Source: Pseudomonadota bacterium
Lineage (GTDB): Bacteria; Pseudomonadota; Gammaproteobacteria; QQUJ01
DNA: 64,000 nucleotides
Assembly (NCBI GenBank): GCA_008501635.1
Contig: QQUJ01000017.1
Span: 1 to 64,000, forward strand
Direction: 5' to 3'
The position numbers and the translations under genes were made by a program. This document shows positions 16,097 to 30,189 of this stretch, in pieces. Every line of letters begins with the position of its first letter. Position 1 is the stretch's first letter. The notes below the pieces were generated by a model. That model was not told where the DNA came from, searched no databases, and saw only the letters and a program-made list of their open reading frames with translations.

Positions 16097-17038
16097 TTAT
16101 AGGGTCCCCAATCGTACCGCAACTGCCCACACCACGGCGCCTCCCCCACCGATAAATGTGACCAGGGCAGCAGCGGAAAGCCAGCGGAATCGCCGGGTCA
16201 GTCGCGCCTGCGAACGGGCCGAAAGCAGGAAGTGCTGGCCGCCCTTGGGTTTGGAGAGGGTATGAATCCCCGGTTGGACGGCGCGCTTGTGCTGGCGCAT
16301 GCGCACCTCGTGGGTGGCGACGCGGCGCGCCTCTGTCCACTCCGCCATATCGATCTCACCGTCGCCGTTGCGATCGAAGGCCTTCATGGTTGCGGCATCG
16401 CGCTTCCATGAGGCCAGCAGCTCGCGCACCTCGGTGCTGGTATCGAAGGCCTCGCTCGCGCCGCCGACGGTGTTGAACCAGCCGAGCGCATAGAGAGGGT
16501 CACCGGGCAGCATGCGCTCCTCGGTATAGCGATAGTCCCCGTTCGCCAGCAACCAGGACCAGCGCCCGGTGTGCAGCGGTGTCCGGGTTGGTGAAGCGGT
16601 AGTGCCATACCAGACCAGCTTTTCGCCCGGAATCACGTCGGCACCCTCGGGATCAACGACGCAGATCCCGGTGGCATCGCGCAGCAGAAACAGTTCGTCG
16701 CTGAGGTACTTGTTCACCATCCGCCAGCGCTGCCGGCGGCCCGTGTGGACACGCTCTTCGACCCTGCAGCGATACCAGGTACAAGGCGTTCCCGTGAGCG
16801 GTGCCAGTATCGGCTCGCCCTTCATCAGCTCGCCAACCCCCTCCAGCTCGACGTAGCCCTGGGCGGCCGAGCGGATACGCGAGGTGGGGAGATCCTCGAT
16901 CAATCGCGCCCGCGCCAGCCCGCGAAACGTGAAGACGAATGCCACCGCGGAGAGAGCCGCACCGGCGCCCGCCCACATCCAGAACTCGGCCGCCGAGGCG
17001 CTGACCAGCGTCTGCGCCCACTCGTCGGTCAAAGACAT
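16097..17038 (-). CDS. GIDE-domain membrane protein with an EF-hand
   Basis: Protein of 313 residues with an N-terminal transmembrane helix at about 18-40 and a C-terminal one at about 287-308. Between them is a GIDE-type domain (the region shared with the mitochondrial ligase MUL1), recognisable by GEPILAPLTGTPCTWYRCRVEE and the strand FLLRDATGICVVDPEGA. An EF-hand loop, DRNGDGEID, sits at about residues 223-231 with a full set of calcium-coordinating positions. There is no RING finger, so E3 ligase activity is not expected. It is 3 bases downstream of lemA; this pairing of LemA and GIDE-domain proteins recurs in bacteria. A calcium-responsive envelope role is inference. Confidence 0.8.
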   Translation of the reverse strand: MSLTDEWAQTLVSASAAEFWMWAGAGAALSAVAFVFTFRGLARARLIEDLPTSRIRSAAQGYVELEGVGELMKGEPILAPLTGTPCTWYRCRVEERVHTGRRQRWRMVNKYLSDELFLLRDATGICVVDPEGADVIPGEKLVWYGTTASPTRTPLHTGRWSWLLANGDYRYTEERMLPGDPLYALGWFNTVGGASEAFDTSTEVRELLASWKRDAATMKAFDRNGDGEIDMAEWTEARRVATHEVRMRQHKRAVQPGIHTLSKPKGGQHFLLSARSQARLTRRFRWLSAAALVTFIGGGGAVVWAVAVRLGTL

Positions 17039-17041
17039 TGA

Positions 17042-17617
17042 TCAAGAGTTGAACAACGTTCGAACGTCGACGTCCTGCTTCTCTTCGTCGCTGAACTCCA
17101 GCAGCGTTGCGGCCACGAACCTGAACCAGCGAGCGATAATCACATCCGGGAACTGCTCGATGCGCACGTTGTTGAGATTGACGCTCTCGTTGTAGAACTC
17201 GCGCCGGTCAGCGATGGCATTTTCCAGACCGGTGATGCGCGCCTGCAGATGCTGAAAACTCTCATTGGCCTTGAGATCGGGGTAGGCCTCGGCGACAGCA
17301 AAGAGATTACCCAGGCCCAACCGCAGCTGCGTCTCCGCCGGACCCAGCGCGGCGATGTCGCCCTGCTCGCGGGCAGCGGCTACGGCGCTGCGCGCCTTCA
17401 TCACCTGCTCCAGGGTCTCCTGCTCGTAGCCCATGTACTGCTTGCAGGTCTCCACCAGCTTGGGCAGCTCGTCATGGCGCTGCTTGAGCAGCACGTCGAT
17501 ATTCGACCAGGCCTTGGATATGGCGTGTTTCAGGCGCACCAGGTTGTTGTAGATGACGATACCGTAGAGGACGACAGCGGCAACGATGCCGAGCAAGACA
17601 ATGGTGCTGACTTCCAT
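17042..17617 (-). CDS. lemA: LemA family protein (first copy)
   Basis: Protein of 191 residues. One N-terminal transmembrane helix (VLLGIVAAVVLYGIVIYNNLV, residues about 6-27) is followed by the LemA signature NIDVLLKQRHDELPKLVETCKQYMGYEQ. The C-terminal NESVNLNNVRIEQFPD and VIIARWF segments are also typical. LemA proteins are membrane-anchored helical bundles of unknown biochemical function. It is followed after 3 bases by the GIDE-domain gene. A second lemA lies at 53820-54335 next to a different partner. Confidence 0.92.
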   Translation of the reverse strand: MEVSTIVLLGIVAAVVLYGIVIYNNLVRLKHAISKAWSNIDVLLKQRHDELPKLVETCKQYMGYEQETLEQVMKARSAVAAAREQGDIAALGPAETQLRLGLGNLFAVAEAYPDLKANESFQHLQARITGLENAIADRREFYNESVNLNNVRIEQFPDVIIARWFRFVAATLLEFSDEEKQDVDVRTLFNS

Positions 17618-17712
17618 GAATTCCCCCCTTTATTTTCATTGATGGCTGCAACGCCGATGGGCGCGAACGGGTTCAGTATACTATCGCCACATTTCGTTGA
17701 CGGAACTGCATC

Positions 17713-19062
17713 ATGACCCAGCACTACGATCTGATTGCCATTGGCGCCGGTAGCGGCGGACTCTCCGCCGCCGAGCGCGCCGCCCAGTACGGCGCGCGCT
17801 GCGCGGTCATCGAAGCAGGTAAACTGGGCGGAACCTGCGTCAACGTGGGTTGTGTGCCCAAGAAGGTAATGTGGAATGCCGCCTCCCTGGCCGCGGCGCT
17901 GGAGGATGCGGCGGGCTACGGGTTTGACGTGGCGGTCAACGGTTTCGATTGGCGAAAGCTGGTTGCGGCCCGCGAACGTTACATCACCGGCATCAACACC
18001 TGGTGCAGCTCCTATCTGGCCGATTCCAACATCGAGCACATCCAGGGACTGGCGCGCTTCCTCGATGCCCGTACCCTGGAGGTCGGGGGCCAACGCTACA
18101 GCGCGGAGCATATCGTCATCGCGCCCGGGGGACGACCGCTTGTGCCGCAGATTGCGGGCGCGGAACTGGGCATCACCTCCGACGGCTTTTTCCAACTCAC
18201 CGAACAGCCGCGACGCGTGGCCATGGTGGGCGCCGGGTATATCGCCGTGGAACTGGCCGGTTTGCTCAAGGCACTGGGCAGCGAGGTCAGCCTGCTGCTG
18301 CGCGGCGAACATCTGCTGAAGAGCTTCGACCCGATGCTGCGCGAGATGCTGATGGAGGAGATGCTCAACCACGGCGTGAACATCCTCCCGGGCATGAGCA
18401 TCGAGCGGGTGGAGCGTACCGCCGATGGCAATCTGACCATCTTCTATCCCAACGGACAACAGCTGACCGGATTCGACACGCTGATCTGGGCTACCGGCCG
18501 CGAACCGCGCAGTGCAGAGCTCAACCTCGCCGCAGCCGGGGTCGAAACCGATTCCCAGGGATACATTCCCACCGACACATTTCAGAACACCAACATTTCC
18601 GGCATCTATGCCGTGGGCGATGTCACCGGCCGCGCGCAGCTCACTCCGGTGGCCATCGCGGCGGCGCGCCGGCTGGGCGACCGCCTGTTTGGCGGCAAAT
18701 CCGACAGCAGACTCGATTACGACCAGATCTCCACCGTGGTCTTCAGCCATCCGCCCATCGGTACGGTAGGCCTGACCGAAGACGAGGCGCGCGACCAGCA
18801 TGGCGGCGCGGTCAAATGCTACACCTCGCGCTTCACGCCCATGTACTACGCCATCGCCGGGCGCGAGACCCGCACCGCGATGAAACTGGTCTGTGTCGGC
18901 GCACAGGAGAAGGTGGTCGGTATCCATCTCATCGGTCAGGCAGCCGACGAAATGCTCCAGGGCTTTGCGGTGGCACTGCGCATGGGGGCCACCAAGGCGG
19001 ATTTCGATCGCACCGTTGCCATTCATCCCACCAGCGCCGAGGAACTGGTAACGATGCGCTAA
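17713..19062 (+). CDS. gor: Glutathione reductase
   Basis: FAD-dependent disulfide reductase of 449 residues. It reduces glutathione disulfide with NADPH in the cytosol. The N-terminal FAD motif GAGSGG is followed by the redox-active disulfide [17 protein letters not shown] second Rossmann [11 protein letters not shown] (NADPH) is at about 172-182, and the C-terminal interface has the catalytic His-Glu in HPTSAEE. Absence of a lipoamide dehydrogenase-type VCHAHPT pattern supports glutathione reductase. A TATACT at 17677-17682 could be its -10 box, but no good -35 partner is visible. Confidence 0.94.
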   Translation: MTQHYDLIAIGAGSGGLSAAERAAQYGARCAVIEAGKLGGTCVNVGCVPKKVMWNAASLAAALEDAAGYGFDVAVNGFDWRKLVAARERYITGINTWCSSYLADSNIEHIQGLARFLDARTLEVGGQRYSAEHIVIAPGGRPLVPQIAGAELGITSDGFFQLTEQPRRVAMVGAGYIAVELAGLLKALGSEVSLLLRGEHLLKSFDPMLREMLMEEMLNHGVNILPGMSIERVERTADGNLTIFYPNGQQLTGFDTLIWATGREPRSAELNLAAAGVETDSQGYIPTDTFQNTNISGIYAVGDVTGRAQLTPVAIAAARRLGDRLFGGKSDSRLDYDQISTVVFSHPPIGTVGLTEDEARDQHGGAVKCYTSRFTPMYYAIAGRETRTAMKLVCVGAQEKVVGIHLIGQAADEMLQGFAVALRMGATKADFDRTVAIHPTSAEELVTMR

Positions 19063-19066
19063 GGAT

Positions 19067-19149
19067 TTTTCTCCCGCAAAGACGCAAAGTTCGCCAGGAG
19101 GTCTACAATCCTTTTCCATGTGTTCTTGGCGGCCCGGCGAGGATCTCCC
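19067..19149. repeat. Imperfect inverted repeat of the CGCAAAGACGCAAAG type
   Basis: Downstream of gor, the left arm (19067-19098) carries CGCAAAGACGCAAAGTTCGCC. The right arm (19121-19149) carries CTTGGCGGCCCGGCGAGGAT. They form a partly degenerate inverted repeat with an AT-rich centre. CGCAAAGACGCAAAG elements recur between genes in many proteobacterial genomes, so this looks like a decayed copy of such a non-coding repeat. No other copy was noticed in the window. Confidence 0.4.
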
Positions 19150-19188
19150 ATTTCAATAGTCACCACAGACTCGTAGGTATCGAAAACC

Positions 19189-19737
19189 ATGTCGGTTCGT
19201 AATTTCAAAGACAAACAACCTCGACTCGCCCACGGCGTCTTCGTTCATGACCTGGCGCTAGTGGTGGGTGACGTCACCATCGGCGCCGACTCATCGCTGT
19301 GGCCAGGCGTCGTCGCTCGCGGCGATGTTCACCATATCCGCATCGGCGCACGTACCAATATCCAGGACGGCACCGTGCTCCACGTCACGCATGCCGAGGA
19401 AGAGGGCGAGGCGGGCTTTCCCCTGACCATCGGTGATGAGGTGACCGTGGGCCACCGCGCGGTGGTTCATGGCTGCACGGTGGGAAATCGGGTGCTGATC
19501 GGTATCGGGGCCATCATCCTCGACGGCGCGATCATCGAGGATGAAGTCGTTGTGGGGGCCGGCAGTGTCGTGGCGCCTGGGAAACGCCTCGAAAGCGGTT
19601 ACCTCTATTTGGGGGCACCTGCGCGCCGGGCGCGGCCGTTATCGGAATCCGACCAGGCGGGTCTGCTGATGTCGGCGCAGCATTACGTCGATCTCAAAGA
19701 GCGTTATCGGGCCGAGGAGGGTGGTAACAGCTACTGA
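19189..19737 (+). CDS. yrdA: Gamma-carbonic anhydrase family protein (YrdA-like)
   Basis: Protein of 182 residues built of left-handed beta-helix hexapeptide repeats (for example [23 protein letters not shown]). The metal-ligand histidines are in [22 protein letters not shown] and the following strand. Members bind Zn2+ or Fe2+; many have no proven carbonic anhydrase activity. The gene is convergent with aroE, and the two coding ends overlap by 7 bases. In many gammaproteobacteria yrdA lies beside aroE, as here. Confidence 0.92.
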   Translation: MSVRNFKDKQPRLAHGVFVHDLALVVGDVTIGADSSLWPGVVARGDVHHIRIGARTNIQDGTVLHVTHAEEEGEAGFPLTIGDEVTVGHRAVVHGCTVGNRVLIGIGAIILDGAIIEDEVVVGAGSVVAPGKRLESGYLYLGAPARRARPLSESDQAGLLMSAQHYVDLKERYRAEEGGNSY

Positions 19738-20558
19738 GACAGCAAGGCACGCAGCTTCCGGATCACCGGCGCGGTATCGGGGCGCACCCGGCGCCACAGG
19801 AAAAACGACTCCGCTGCCTGTTCAACCAGCATCCCCAATCCGTCCAGCGTCCGGCCGGCGCCCTGTGCCGACGCCCAGCGCAGAAACGGTGTGGGTTCGG
19901 CGCCGTACATCATGTCGTAGCACCAGGCACCGCGAGCCAGCACGCCTTCCGGCAGTGCGGGCATTTCGCCCTGCAGACTGGCCGCCGTCCCGTTGATGAG
20001 CAGGTCGTAGGTCTGGCCGCCAAGCGCTTCGAACGTGGAAGCCGCCAGGGGGACGGGACCGGCGAAGGTGTTCACCAGGGCCACTGCCTTGCTCACGGTG
20101 CGGTTGGCGATCGTCAGAGACGCAGGGTTCTGATCGAGCAGCGGCCCCAGCACTCCACGGACGGCCCCGCCGGCGCCCAGTATCAGGATCCGGTGTCCGG
20201 CCAAAGGACAGCCAGGATCGCGCAGCAGATCACGAATCAATCCGATTCCATCGGTATTGTCGCCGAAAAAGCGGCCATCTTCCTCGATAATGACGGTATT
20301 GACGGCTTCTGCACGTTGTGCCCGCTCACTGTGAGCCGTCGTGACCCGGTAGGCCTCCTCTTTGAACGGGACGGTGATGTTGAGTCCCCTGCCGCCGCTG
20401 GCCACAAATTCCCGGAGCGCAGCGTCGAATCCATCCCGCGGCACCAGCAGCTTGTCGTAACTCAGATCCTGCCCGGTCTGGGCGGCAAAAGCGGCGTGGA
20501 TGACGGGTGATTTGGAGTGCTCGATGGGATTGCCCATCACCGCGTAACGGTCGGTCAT
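19731..20558 (-). CDS. aroE: Shikimate dehydrogenase
   Basis: NADP-dependent enzyme of 275 residues that converts 3-dehydroshikimate to shikimate in aromatic amino acid synthesis. The substrate motif NPIEHSKSP lies just after the start, the catalytic Lys is in [10 protein letters not shown], and the NADP loop is [10 protein letters not shown]. The C-terminal [16 protein letters not shown] is typical of AroE. The start ATG ([11 protein letters not shown]) was chosen by family alignment; the frame is open for 26 codons upstream. It is divergent from ppx, with a TATACT (reverse strand, 20627-20632) as a possible -10. Confidence 0.95.
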   Translation of the reverse strand: MTDRYAVMGNPIEHSKSPVIHAAFAAQTGQDLSYDKLLVPRDGFDAALREFVASGGRGLNITVPFKEEAYRVTTAHSERAQRAEAVNTVIIEEDGRFFGDNTDGIGLIRDLLRDPGCPLAGHRILILGAGGAVRGVLGPLLDQNPASLTIANRTVSKAVALVNTFAGPVPLAASTFEALGGQTYDLLINGTAASLQGEMPALPEGVLARGAWCYDMMYGAEPTPFLRWASAQGAGRTLDGLGMLVEQAAESFFLWRRVRPDTAPVIRKLRALLSQ

Positions 20559-20666
20559 TGGCCATGCTCTGAGGCAATTGTACGAACGTGGACGATCGGC
20601 ATACGTGCCGATACCATGGGCGCCGCAGTATAGCACCGCCGTCGCCGCCCCTGATCAGGAACGTCA

Positions 20667-22166
20667 ATGCCCTATTCGCGTGCACCCGAGATGGTCGCTG
20701 CCGTCGATCTCGGCTCCAACAGCTTCCACCTGGTGGTGGCTCGAGTCGCCGACGGGCGCGTGCAGATGATGGACCGGATTAGGGAGATGGTACGCCTCGG
20801 CGCGGGCCTGGATGCCTCGAAGCGCCTCACCGCAGAAGCCCAAAGCGCCGCCCTCGCCTGTCTGGAACGCTTTGGACAACGATTGCGCGACATGCCACAG
20901 GGTTCCGTGCGCGTGGTTGGCACCAACACGCTGCGCAGCGCGCGCAACGCGGAAGAGTTTCTGGCGCGTGCCGAACCTGTGCTGGGCCATCCCATCGATA
21001 TCATCTCCGGGGTGGAGGAGGCGCGACTGATCTACCAGGGCGTGGCGCACACATCGGCCGACGACGGCCAGCGTCGACTGGTGGTGGACATCGGCGGCGG
21101 AAGCACCGAGTTCGCCATCGGACAGGGATATGAGGTCTTCGATACCGAGAGCCTGTATCTCGGTTGCGTGAGCATGAGTCAACGCTTCTTCTCCGACGGA
21201 TCCATTTCATCAAGGGGACTACGCAACGCCGTCATTGCCGCACAGCTGGAAATAAGGCCCACGGTTCAGCGGTTGAGCCGGCAGGGCTGGAGCAAAATCA
21301 TCGGCACTTCCGGTACCATCCTGGCGGTGGCCGAGGTACTGCGCGAGAAAGCCTGGTGCGAACAGGGCATTGAGCGCAACGGCTTGATGCTGCTGCGTGA
21401 ACACCTGTTAAAAGCAGGCCATGTGGAGCGAATGGAGTTCGGGGCGCTGCCAGAAAAGCGCCGACCGGTCTTCCCCGGAGGCTTTGCCATCCTTCTCGCC
21501 GCCTTCGAGTGTCTGGGTATCGAATCGATGACCCACTCCGAGGGCGCGCTTCGCGAGGGGCTTATCTACGATCTGCTCGGCCGCATCGAGCACGAAGATA
21601 TCCGTCAATACACCGTCGCGGCCATGGCCCGACGCTGTCACGTCGATGAAGCGCAGGCCGCTCGCGTCAAGCAGACCGCCCTGGCGCTGCTCAGCGAACT
21701 CGCCACTGGCTGGTCGCTGCACAACGAGGAGTTGAGCAATGCTCTGGGATGGGCGGCTCAGCTGCACGAGGTCGGCCTCAGCGTCGCGCACAGCCAATAC
21801 CACAAGCACGGCGCCTATCTGCTTGAGCACTCCGATCTGCCCGGCTTTACCCGGCAGGAGCAACGTCTTATCGCCACTCTGGTCCGTGGGCATCGCAGGA
21901 AGTTTCCGACCGCCGCGTTCGCGGCACTGCCAGCCAGCGAGCGTTTGCCCGCGCAACAACTCTGCCTGATCCTGCGACTTGCGGTGCGCCTGCATCGTGC
22001 GCGGAGTGAGCGACCACTTCCAGAAATTCACGTCAGCGCCAAACGCAAAGTTATCGCGCTCACGTTTCCCAGCGGCTGGCTCGATGAGAATCCACTCACC
22101 CGGGAAGAACTCAAGGAGGAGGCCGCTTTTCTGAGAAACTCCGCCTGGCGATTGAAGATCGGTTGA
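20667..22166 (+). CDS. ppx: Ppx/GppA phosphatase family protein (exopolyphosphatase)
   Basis: Protein of 499 residues. The ASKHA-type phosphate loops are AAVDLGSNSFHL (N-terminus) and VVDIGGGSTEF, separated by the usual 120 residues, with the EEARLIYQGV segment between them. A C-terminal HD-like helical domain follows (QLHEVGLSVAHSQYHKHGAYLL). That is the full-length Ppx/GppA layout of gammaproteobacteria. It hydrolyses polyphosphate or pppGpp; sequence inspection does not separate the two activities. It stands alone, divergent from aroE. Confidence 0.93.
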   Translation: MPYSRAPEMVAAVDLGSNSFHLVVARVADGRVQMMDRIREMVRLGAGLDASKRLTAEAQSAALACLERFGQRLRDMPQGSVRVVGTNTLRSARNAEEFLARAEPVLGHPIDIISGVEEARLIYQGVAHTSADDGQRRLVVDIGGGSTEFAIGQGYEVFDTESLYLGCVSMSQRFFSDGSISSRGLRNAVIAAQLEIRPTVQRLSRQGWSKIIGTSGTILAVAEVLREKAWCEQGIERNGLMLLREHLLKAGHVERMEFGALPEKRRPVFPGGFAILLAAFECLGIESMTHSEGALREGLIYDLLGRIEHEDIRQYTVAAMARRCHVDEAQAARVKQTALALLSELATGWSLHNEELSNALGWAAQLHEVGLSVAHSQYHKHGAYLLEHSDLPGFTRQEQRLIATLVRGHRRKFPTAAFAALPASERLPAQQLCLILRLAVRLHRARSERPLPEIHVSAKRKVIALTFPSGWLDENPLTREELKEEAAFLRNSAWRLKIG

Positions 22167-22204
22167 AGCGTTGATACCGATAACGTACGCGGCCACTACC
22201 GCCA

Positions 22205-22233
22205 TACACAACCCTGCGGCGGGTCGGTATACT
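22205..22233 (+). promoter_or_regulatory. Possible promoter of glyQS
   Basis: A consensus-like -10 box TATACT lies at 22228-22233, about 40 bases upstream of the glyQ start. The hexamer 17 bases before it, TACACA at 22205-22210, matches TTGACA at only four of six positions. The -10 is convincing and the -35 weak. Confidence 0.4.
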
Positions 22234-22273
22234 AGCCGGCCCTGTAATCAGGCCATTTACCAGAGGTTTTCAC

Positions 22274-23224
22274 TTGCCCACCCGCAAGACACCCGCCGAC
22301 ACCGGCACTCACTACGACCTGCAGACCTTTCAGGGGCTGATTCAAGCGCTTAACGCCTATTGGGCCCAACAGGGGTGCGTGCTGGTGCAACCCTTCGACA
22401 TGGAGGTGGGCGCGGGTACCTTTCATCCGGCAACCTTTCTCCGTGCCATCGGGCCGGAACCCTGGAGTGCCGCCTATGTGCAACCCTCCCGACGCCCCAC
22501 CGACGGGCGCTACGGTGAGAACCCCAATCGCCTGCAGCACTACTATCAGTATCAGGTGGTCATCAAGCCCTCACCTCTCGACATCCAGGATCTTTATCTC
22601 GATTCGCTGCGCATGCTCGGTATCGATCCTCTGATCCACGATATCCGCTTTGTCGAGGACAACTGGGAGTCGCCGACCCTGGGTGCCTGGGGTCTGGGCT
22701 GGGAGATCTGGCTCAACGGGATGGAGGTCACCCAGTTCACCTACTTCCAGCAGGTAGGGGGACTCGATTGCCGCCCGGTCACCGGCGAGATCACCTACGG
22801 GCTCGAGCGCATCGCCATGTACCTGCAGGGTGTGGAAAGCGTCTTCGATCTCATCTGGTCGGATGGCCCGCTGGGGCGGGTTACCTATCGCGACGTCTAT
22901 CATCAGAACGAGGTCGAGATGTCGGCGTACAACTTCGAGCATGCCGATGTGCCCAGCCTGTTCGGCTGGTTCGACCGCTGCGAAACCGAGAGCAGGCGCC
23001 TGATCGACCTGGGTCTGCCTCTACCTGCCTATGAGATGGTGCTGAAGGCCTCTCACACCTTCAATATGCTCGATGCGCGGCGCGCGATCTCGGTCACCGA
23101 ACGCCAACGCTTCATCTTGCGGGTGCGGACCATGGCCCGCGCCGTGGCCCAGGTCTATTACGAGGCGCGAGAGAAACTGGGCTTCCCCATGATCGCTACC
23201 GTCAAGGAGCGGGCCCATGGTTGA
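22274..23224 (+). CDS. glyQ: Glycyl-tRNA synthetase alpha subunit
   Basis: Catalytic subunit of the bacterial alpha2beta2 glycyl-tRNA synthetase, 316 residues. It shows the typical N-terminus [33 protein letters not shown] in pieces, [20 protein letters not shown], and motif 3 [12 protein letters not shown]. The start is a TTG at 22274 preceded by GAGG with good spacing; no ATG in frame lies before the conserved core. It overlaps glyS by 8 bases. The run glyQ-glyS-gmhB-plsC opposite gyrB is conserved in Pseudomonas-type gammaproteobacteria. Confidence 0.97.
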   Translation: MPTRKTPADTGTHYDLQTFQGLIQALNAYWAQQGCVLVQPFDMEVGAGTFHPATFLRAIGPEPWSAAYVQPSRRPTDGRYGENPNRLQHYYQYQVVIKPSPLDIQDLYLDSLRMLGIDPLIHDIRFVEDNWESPTLGAWGLGWEIWLNGMEVTQFTYFQQVGGLDCRPVTGEITYGLERIAMYLQGVESVFDLIWSDGPLGRVTYRDVYHQNEVEMSAYNFEHADVPSLFGWFDRCETESRRLIDLGLPLPAYEMVLKASHTFNMLDARRAISVTERQRFILRVRTMARAVAQVYYEAREKLGFPMIATVKERAHG

Positions 23225-25292
23225 TTGCGCGGATCTGCTGATCGAGATCGGCACCGAAGAGTTACCGCCCAAGGCGCTGCGACGCCTCAGCACCGCATTC
23301 ACCCAGTCCGTGGTTGAAGGGCTGGCCAAAGCCGGGCTGTCTCACGGCACAGTGCAACCGTACGCCACCCCGCGGCGGCTGGCGATGGTTGTCAAAACGT
23401 TGCAAACCACCCAGGCAGACCGCCGGATCGAGCGTCGCGGACCAGCCCTGGCGGCCGCCTTCGATGAGGAGGGCAATCCTACCAGGGCGGCCCTTGGGTT
23501 TGCCGGCTCCTGTGGCGTAGCCGTCGAGGCGCTGGAAACGCTGGAAGGCGACACCGGTGCGTGGCTGGTCTTTCGCTCCCACGAGCCCGGTCGACCGGCG
23601 GCCGACCTGCTGCCCGCCATCGTCGAACAAGCCCTCGCCGCGCTCCCCATCCCCAAGCGCATGCGCTGGGGCAGCAATGAGGACGAGTTCGTACGCCCTG
23701 TTCACTGGGTGGTATTGCTCCTGGGCGAGACGGTGATTGATGCCAGGATACTGGGCCTCGCCACCGATCGCACCACGCGGGGTCATCGTTTTCATCATCC
23801 GCAGCCGCTCGTTGTGCACAATGCCGACGGCTATGCGGCTCTGCTGGAAAGTGAGGGCGGAGTGATGCCCGATTTCGCCGCCCGGCGCGCCGCCATCGAG
23901 GCTCAGGTTCGCGAGGCAGCCACGGCGCTGGGTGGACAAGCCCTGATGGACGATGATCTTCTCGATGAGGTGACGGCGCTGGTTGAATGGCCTACCGCGC
24001 TCGCCGGTCGTTTCGACCAGCGTTTTCTCGACCTGCCGGCTGAAGTGCTGGTCTGCACCATGAAGGGCAATCAGAAGTACTTTCCGGTGACTGCACCCGA
24101 CGGCGCACTCAAGCCCCACTTCATAACCGTGAGCAACATTCGCAGTACGGCGCCAGCCCAGGTGATTGCGGGCAACGAACGGGTAATACGCCCACGCCTC
24201 GCGGATGCCGCCTTTTTTTGGGAACAGGATCGCAAGCGCACCCTGGAGGCGCGCGTCGATACATTGAAGACGGTCGTGTTTCAGGAGCGCCTCGGAACTC
24301 TGCACGACAAAGCGCTGCGGGTGGCTGAGCTTGCTGCACAAATCGCGCAGGTGTGCGATGGCGACCCCGCCCTGGCTCGACGCGCAGCATTGCTCGCCAA
24401 ATGCGACCTGTTGACCGAGATGGTAGGCGAGTTCCCTGAACTCCAGGGAATCATGGGCCGCTACTACGCGCACGCCGATGGCGAACCCGCAGAACTGTGC
24501 GACGCCCTCGATGAACAGTACCTGCCTCGCTTCGCCGGTGACGTCCTGCCGTCGACCCCGACCGGACGGGCGCTCGCCATCGCCGATCGTATCGACACCC
24601 TGGTGGGGATATTCGGCATCGGACAGCTGCCTACCGGCGATAAGGATCCCTATGCGCTGCGCCGTGCCGCGTTAGGCGTACTGCGCATCATCATTGAAAA
24701 CCAGATGGCACTGGATGTGCTGGATCTGGTGACCACGGCTACGCGACCTTTCGCCAAACTGTTCGACAGCGACCCGGTTGTAGAGAAGGTCTATGATTTC
24801 ATGATGGAACGGCTGCGCGCCTATTACACCGAGTCGGCAATAGCGCCGGACGTCTTCGAATCAGTCCTGGCACGGCGACCGGAACAGCCCCACGATTTCG
24901 ACTGTCGCCTGCGCGCGGTAGCTGCCTTTCGCCAGCTTCCCGAAGCCGCGAGTCTTGCGGCCGCCAACAAACGCATCCGCAACATCCTGCGCAAGACCGA
25001 GGAGCCGATACCCGAAAAGGTCGACGCAAACAAACTGCGCGTCCCCGAGGAACTCGCTCTATCCACGGCCTTGTCCAACATCCACAAAGAGGTTACTCCG
25101 TTGCTGGAACGCGGTGCCTACAGCGAAGCACTGACACGTATGGCCAGCCTCCGCGAACCCGTCGACCGTTTTTTCGATGAAGTCATGGTGATGGACGAAG
25201 ACCAGGAGCTGCGCCGCAACCGGCTGGCCCTGTTGGCGACGCTGAGTGGGCTCTTTATGCGCATCGCAGATCTTTCACAACTGCAAGGGTAG
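23217..25292 (+). CDS. glyS: Glycyl-tRNA synthetase beta subunit
   Basis: Protein of 691 residues, the usual GlyS length. It starts with [15 protein letters not shown] and includes [16 protein letters not shown], the HD-like region with [11 protein letters not shown], and the C-terminal anticodon-binding part ending in [18 protein letters not shown]. It pairs with GlyQ to charge tRNA-Gly. The ATG start lies inside the end of glyQ (8-base overlap), indicating translational coupling. The gmhB start follows 16 bases after the stop. Confidence 0.97.
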   Translation: MVDCADLLIEIGTEELPPKALRRLSTAFTQSVVEGLAKAGLSHGTVQPYATPRRLAMVVKTLQTTQADRRIERRGPALAAAFDEEGNPTRAALGFAGSCGVAVEALETLEGDTGAWLVFRSHEPGRPAADLLPAIVEQALAALPIPKRMRWGSNEDEFVRPVHWVVLLLGETVIDARILGLATDRTTRGHRFHHPQPLVVHNADGYAALLESEGGVMPDFAARRAAIEAQVREAATALGGQALMDDDLLDEVTALVEWPTALAGRFDQRFLDLPAEVLVCTMKGNQKYFPVTAPDGALKPHFITVSNIRSTAPAQVIAGNERVIRPRLADAAFFWEQDRKRTLEARVDTLKTVVFQERLGTLHDKALRVAELAAQIAQVCDGDPALARRAALLAKCDLLTEMVGEFPELQGIMGRYYAHADGEPAELCDALDEQYLPRFAGDVLPSTPTGRALAIADRIDTLVGIFGIGQLPTGDKDPYALRRAALGVLRIIIENQMALDVLDLVTTATRPFAKLFDSDPVVEKVYDFMMERLRAYYTESAIAPDVFESVLARRPEQPHDFDCRLRAVAAFRQLPEAASLAAANKRIRNILRKTEEPIPEKVDANKLRVPEELALSTALSNIHKEVTPLLERGAYSEALTRMASLREPVDRFFDEVMVMDEDQELRRNRLALLATLSGLFMRIADLSQLQG

Positions 25293-25308
25293 ACCGGACA
25301 AACTTTTT

Positions 25309-25863
25309 ATGTCGCTTATCATTCTGGACCGCGACGGGGTCATCAACCGGGATTCCGACGAGTACATCAAATCGCCTGAGGAGTGGATACCCATCGATGG
25401 CAGTCTGGAAGCCATCGCACAGCTGAACCGCAATGGTTATCGCGTAGTAGTGGCAACCAATCAATCGGGTATCGACCGCGGGCTGTTCAGCATCGACACG
25501 TTGTTTGAGATACATAAAAAGATGTACCGGCTTCTGGCTGAAGTGGGGGGCACCCTGGATGGTGTCTTTTTCTGCCCCCATATGCCGAAGAAGGGGTGTG
25601 AGTGTCGCAAACCGAAACCTGGACTGTTGCACCAGATTGAAAAACGCCTGGGTGTCTCTCTGCTGGGGGTTCCAATGGTGGGCGACTCACTGCGGGATCT
25701 GGAAGCGGCGCGCGCCGTCGGTGCCAATCCTGTTCTGGTGCGTACCGGTAAGGGAGAACGGACCTTGGCGCAACACCGCGGCAGTCTGCAGCGGGTTCCC
25801 GTCGACGACTGCCTCTATACCTTTGTTGAACGGCTGGTCAGCAACCCCACTCCCAGCGTTTGA
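25309..25863 (+). CDS. gmhB: D-glycero-D-manno-heptose 1,7-bisphosphate 7-phosphatase
   Basis: HAD-family phosphatase of 184 residues in the ADP-heptose branch of lipopolysaccharide inner-core synthesis. The nucleophile motif LDRDGVIN (DxD) is at the N-terminus. ATNQSGI is the motif II region. CPHMPKKGCECRKPKPGL contains the Cys/His zinc loop typical of GmhB, and MVGDSLRDLEAA is motif IV. I chose the ATG giving MSLIILDRDG, because the 21 open codons upstream lie inside glyS. It indicates a heptose-containing LPS core. Confidence 0.93.
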   Translation: MSLIILDRDGVINRDSDEYIKSPEEWIPIDGSLEAIAQLNRNGYRVVVATNQSGIDRGLFSIDTLFEIHKKMYRLLAEVGGTLDGVFFCPHMPKKGCECRKPKPGLLHQIEKRLGVSLLGVPMVGDSLRDLEAARAVGANPVLVRTGKGERTLAQHRGSLQRVPVDDCLYTFVERLVSNPTPSV

Positions 25864-25865
25864 CA

Positions 25866-26582
25866 ATGCTCTACCTGCGTTCACTGCTCTTCTTCGTCGG
25901 CTCGACCCTGTCGATGATTCTTATTGCAACCAGCGGTCTCCTGACAGCGTTTGCGCCCTTCAGGATTCGCTACTACTACATGACCCGCTGGGGGGTGTTT
26001 GCGCTGTGGTGGCTGAGGGTGACCTGCGGTTTGAGTTACGTGGTGGAGGGTAAAGAGAATCTGCCCAAGGGGTCGGCCCTGATCTTTTGCAAGCACTCGA
26101 GCACTTGGGAAACCCTGGCGCTGCAACAGATTTTTCCCCCTCAGGTCTGGGTGCTCAAACGCGAACTCAAGTGGTTGCCGATCTTTGGTTGGGCACTTGC
26201 GCTGCTGCAACCCATTGCTATCAATCGCAAGGCCGGGCGACGCGCCATCGATCAGATCGTCGAACAGGGCGTCAAGCGGCTGAAGGCCGGGTTGTGGGTA
26301 GCGGTCTTTCCGGAAGGTACTCGCGTCGCACCTGGTAAGCACAAGAAGTGGGGAATCGGTGGTGCTGTGTTAGCGGCGGAATCAGGCCATCCGGTAGTAC
26401 CAGTGGCCCATAACGCGGGTTACTACTGGGCCCGCCGCCAGTTTATCAAGCGGCCGGGGACGATTCGGATGGTGATCGGGCCAGCCATCACGACGCAAGG
26501 TTTAAGCGCGGCGGAAATCAACCATGCGGCAGAACAATGGGTCAACGCTCGCATGGCCGAATTCGACGCACAGCAAAAATAA
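25866..26582 (+). CDS. plsC: 1-acylglycerol-3-phosphate O-acyltransferase
   Basis: Membrane-associated lysophosphatidate acyltransferase of 238 residues. An N-terminal hydrophobic segment (SLLFFVGSTLSMILIATSG) precedes the acyltransferase block. Block I is KHSSTWETL (H-x4-E, the variant common in this proteobacterial group in place of H-x4-D). Block III is FPEGTRVAPG and the PVVPVAHNAG block follows. The likely start is the ATG 2 bases after the gmhB stop; a TTG two codons earlier is an alternative. It is the Pseudomonas LptA/PlsC homologue by position. It converges with gyrB across 20 bases with no obvious hairpin. Confidence 0.92.
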   Translation: MLYLRSLLFFVGSTLSMILIATSGLLTAFAPFRIRYYYMTRWGVFALWWLRVTCGLSYVVEGKENLPKGSALIFCKHSSTWETLALQQIFPPQVWVLKRELKWLPIFGWALALLQPIAINRKAGRRAIDQIVEQGVKRLKAGLWVAVFPEGTRVAPGKHKKWGIGGAVLAAESGHPVVPVAHNAGYYWARRQFIKRPGTIRMVIGPAITTQGLSAAEINHAAEQWVNARMAEFDAQQK

Positions 26583-26602
26583 ACATTATTTAATACAATG
26601 AG

Positions 26603-30125
<3,523 letters not shown>

Positions 30126-30189
30126 GGTAACTGGTGGTGAGTAGCGCGCCGGCTTTATTCATCCAGCGCTCCCTGTGGGACTTAATGAT

